Below are positions 4,523 through 6,479 of a stretch of DNA of 6,479 bases, piece by piece. The DNA lies in contig JASKZU010000241.1 of the NCBI GenBank assembly GCA_030147455.1, forward strand, positions 1-6,479, written 5' to 3'. Source of the DNA: Planococcus sp. (in: firmicutes). Its GTDB lineage: Bacteria; Bacillota; Bacilli; Bacillales_A; Planococcaceae. The notes below the pieces were generated by a model, which saw nothing but the letters and a program-made list of their open reading frames with translations, was not told the origin of the DNA and searched no databases. How positions within the stretch are numbered: position 1 is the stretch's first letter; every line of letters begins with the position of its first letter. The translations under genes were made by a program, and so were the position numbers.

Positions 4523-6479
4523 ATGAGCAAGCAATTATCAACGAAATACGAACCGCAAACAATCGAACAAGGCCGTTATGACTGGTGGGTGGAAAACCAA
4601 TTTTTCGAAGCCAAGCCTGAGAGCGGCAAGACGCCGTATACAATCGTGATCCCGCCGCCGAACGTAACCGGGAAACTTCACCTCGGCCATGCGTGGGATA
4701 CAACCTTGCAGGATATTTTGACGCGCATGAAGCGCATGCAGGGCTATGACGCGCTTTGGCTGCCGGGCATGGACCATGCCGGCATCGCAACGCAGGCAAA
4801 AGTAGAAGGCAAACTAAAAGAAGAGGGACGCTCGCGCCACGGCATGGGCCGCGAAGCATTTCTTGAGGAATCGTGGAAGTGGAAAGAGGAATATGCGGGG
4901 CATATCCGTACGCAATGGTCAAAACTTGGCCTGGGCCTCGATTATTCCCGTGAGCGTTTCACGCTTGATGAAGGTTTGTCGGAAGCAGTACGCGAAGTAT
5001 TCGTCAAATTATACGAGAAAAAACTTATTTATCGCGGCAAATACATCATCAACTGGGACCCTGCGACGAAAACAGCGATTTCAGATATCGAAGTTATTTA
5101 CAAAGACGTTCAAGGCGCGTTCTACCATATGCGCTATCCGCTTGCAGACGGCAGCGGCCACATTGAAGTTGCTACGACGCGTCCAGAGACAATGCTCGGG
5201 GATACAGCCGTTGCGGTTCACCCGAGAGATGAGCGCTATCAGCATTTAATCGGCAAAAAAGTCATCTTGCCGATCGTTGGGCGTGAAATTGAAATTGTCG
5301 CTGACGACTATGTAGATAGAGAATTCGGCAGCGGGGCAGTGAAGATTACGCCTGCGCATGACCCGAATGACTTTGAAATCGGCAATCGCCACGACTTGGA
5401 ACGCGTGCTCGTTATGCACGAAGACGGGTCGATGAACGAAAATGCCGGGAAATACGAAGGCATGGATCGTTTTGAATGCCGCAAAGCCATCGTCAAAGAC
5501 CTTCAGGACATGGATGTTTTGTTCAAAATCGAAGAGCATATGCATTCGGTTGGACATTCCGAACGCAGCGGAGCCGTTGTAGAGCCGTATTTGTCGACGC
5601 AATGGTTTGTGGATATGAAGCCGCTCGCACAAGCAGCGGTCGATAGCCAAAACAGCGACGATGCTGTTAAATTTGTGCCCGACCGTTTTGAAAAAACCTA
5701 TTTGCACTGGATGGAAAACATCCGCGACTGGTGCATTTCCCGTCAACTCTGGTGGGGCCACCAAATCCCGGCATGGTACCACAATGAAACAGGCGAGATT
5801 TTTGTCGGGCACGAAGCGCCGGAAGATGCTGAAAACTGGACGCAAGATGAAGATGTGCTCGATACATGGTTCTCATCTGCCCTGTGGCCGTTCTCGACAC
5901 TCGGCTGGCCGGAAGAAAACGATGAACTGAGCCGCTATTATCCGACCGATGCCCTCGTGACGGGCTATGATATTATCAACTTCTGGGTATCGCGGATGAT
6001 TTTCCAGGCACTTGAATTCACCGGAGAAAAGCCGTTTAAAGATGTATTAATCCACGGGCTTGTCCGCGACGCAGAAGGACGCAAAATGTCCAAGTCGCTC
6101 GGCAACGGCGTAGATCCGATGGATGTCATCTCAGAGTACGGGGCAGACTCGCTGCGCTATTTCCTGGCGACGGCTTCATCTCCTGGACAGGACTTGCGCT
6201 TCTCGATGGAAAAAGTCGAATCGGTCTGGAACTTCGCCAATAAAATTTGGAACGCTTCACGCTTTGCGATGATGAATATGGAAGGCATGCAGCACGCCGA
6301 TATCGACTTGTCCGGCAAAAAATCTGTGGCCGACACATGGATTTTGACGCGCCTGAACGAAACGATCGACCAAGTGACAGACCTGGCCGAGCGCTACGAG
6401 TTCGGAGAAGTCGGGCGTTTGCTGTACAACTTTATCTGGGATGATTTCTGCGACTGGTATATCGAAATGGCCAAACTGC
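4523..6479 (+). CDS. valS: Valyl-tRNA synthetase, N-terminal about three quarters (runs off the window)
   Basis: Class-I aminoacyl-tRNA synthetase that charges tRNA-Val in the cytosol and hydrolyses mischarged Thr-tRNA-Val. 652 complete codons are present, against about 880 for the family; the end is cut by the window, not by a mutation. The HIGH-type signature is HLGH (53-56, within PPPNVTGKLHLGHAW) and the KMSKS loop is at 521-525 (GRKMSKSLGN). The editing domain lies between, with TTRPETMLGDTAVAVHP (218-234) and GSGAVKITPAHDPNDFEIG (268-286, including D280). WCISRQLWWGHQIP (403-416) and DTWFSSALWPFSTLGWP (about 449-465) mark the catalytic core. The anticodon-binding domain has begun by the window's end (VWNFANKIWNASRF, WDDFCDWYIEMAK). 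ATG 4523 is chosen over the out-of-frame ATG at 4519, because only 4523 opens this frame, and AAAGGAGG lies 7 bases upstream. Expression is controlled by the T-box leader, whose specifier reads valine. Confidence 0.98.
   Translation, partial: MSKQLSTKYEPQTIEQGRYDWWVENQFFEAKPESGKTPYTIVIPPPNVTGKLHLGHAWDTTLQDILTRMKRMQGYDALWLPGMDHAGIATQAKVEGKLKEEGRSRHGMGREAFLEESWKWKEEYAGHIRTQWSKLGLGLDYSRERFTLDEGLSEAVREVFVKLYEKKLIYRGKYIINWDPATKTAISDIEVIYKDVQGAFYHMRYPLADGSGHIEVATTRPETMLGDTAVAVHPRDERYQHLIGKKVILPIVGREIEIVADDYVDREFGSGAVKITPAHDPNDFEIGNRHDLERVLVMHEDGSMNENAGKYEGMDRFECRKAIVKDLQDMDVLFKIEEHMHSVGHSERSGAVVEPYLSTQWFVDMKPLAQAAVDSQNSDDAVKFVPDRFEKTYLHWMENIRDWCISRQLWWGHQIPAWYHNETGEIFVGHEAPEDAENWTQDEDVLDTWFSSALWPFSTLGWPEENDELSRYYPTDALVTGYDIINFWVSRMIFQALEFTGEKPFKDVLIHGLVRDAEGRKMSKSLGNGVDPMDVISEYGADSLRYFLATASSPGQDLRFSMEKVESVWNFANKIWNASRFAMMNMEGMQHADIDLSGKKSVADTWILTRLNETIDQVTDLAERYEFGEVGRLLYNFIWDDFCDWYIEMAKL

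Noticed and set aside
4311..4922. Long minus-strand open frame (about 203 codons) across the T-box leader and valS start
   Set aside because: It lies opposite an unmistakable T-box and valS, has no recognisable motif, and its composition is what the complement of these sequences would give.
1..6479. Search for a novel multi-gene system, mobile element, CRISPR array, tRNA gene or attachment site
   Set aside because: No direct-repeat arrays, transposase or integrase motifs, terminal inverted repeats or tRNA cloverleaf were seen. All coding space is taken by housekeeping genes and one known-family membrane protein.

Overview
The window is an ordinary chromosomal segment of a Gram-positive bacterium of the order Bacillales. 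All genes lie on the + strand. Three things point to Bacillales: the hemC-hemD-hemB-hemL order, strong AGGAGG-type ribosome binding sites, and a complete T-box leader in front of valS. The roughly balanced base composition, and the lack of spoVID and ysxE (which lie between hemL and valS in Bacillus subtilis), suggest a family with weak or no sporulation such as Planococcaceae (Planococcus/Planomicrobium-like). That placement is inference.

Region 1 (1-3000) is the downstream half of a haem biosynthesis operon. It holds the last codons of hemC, then complete hemD, hemB and hemL. hemC/hemD and hemD/hemB overlap and hemB/hemL are one base apart, so the genes are very probably co-transcribed and translationally coupled. 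HemL makes 5-aminolevulinate from glutamate-1-semialdehyde (C5 pathway). HemB condenses two of these to porphobilinogen, HemC polymerises porphobilinogen to hydroxymethylbilane, and HemD closes it to uroporphyrinogen III. A strong intrinsic terminator at 3016-3056 ends the operon.

Region 2 (3057-4199) is a monocistronic-looking gene with its own extended -10 promoter. It encodes a polytopic membrane protein of the family databases call AbrB / 'ammonia monooxygenase' (AbrB_dup), with a clear internal duplication. Its function is not settled.

Region 3 (4177-6479) is valS. A strong sigma-A-type promoter overlaps the 3' end of the membrane protein gene. It drives a leader of about 310 nt that folds as a tRNA-Val-sensing T-box: Stem I with a GUC specifier, AG bulge and GNUG loop, Stem II, Stem III, and competing antiterminator and terminator. 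The first 652 codons of valyl-tRNA synthetase follow, and the gene runs off the window.

I found no mobile element, CRISPR array, tRNA or rRNA gene, or undescribed multi-gene system. The items worth a second look are regulatory details, the uncertain start of the membrane protein gene, and the replacement of the usual hemL-valS interval.
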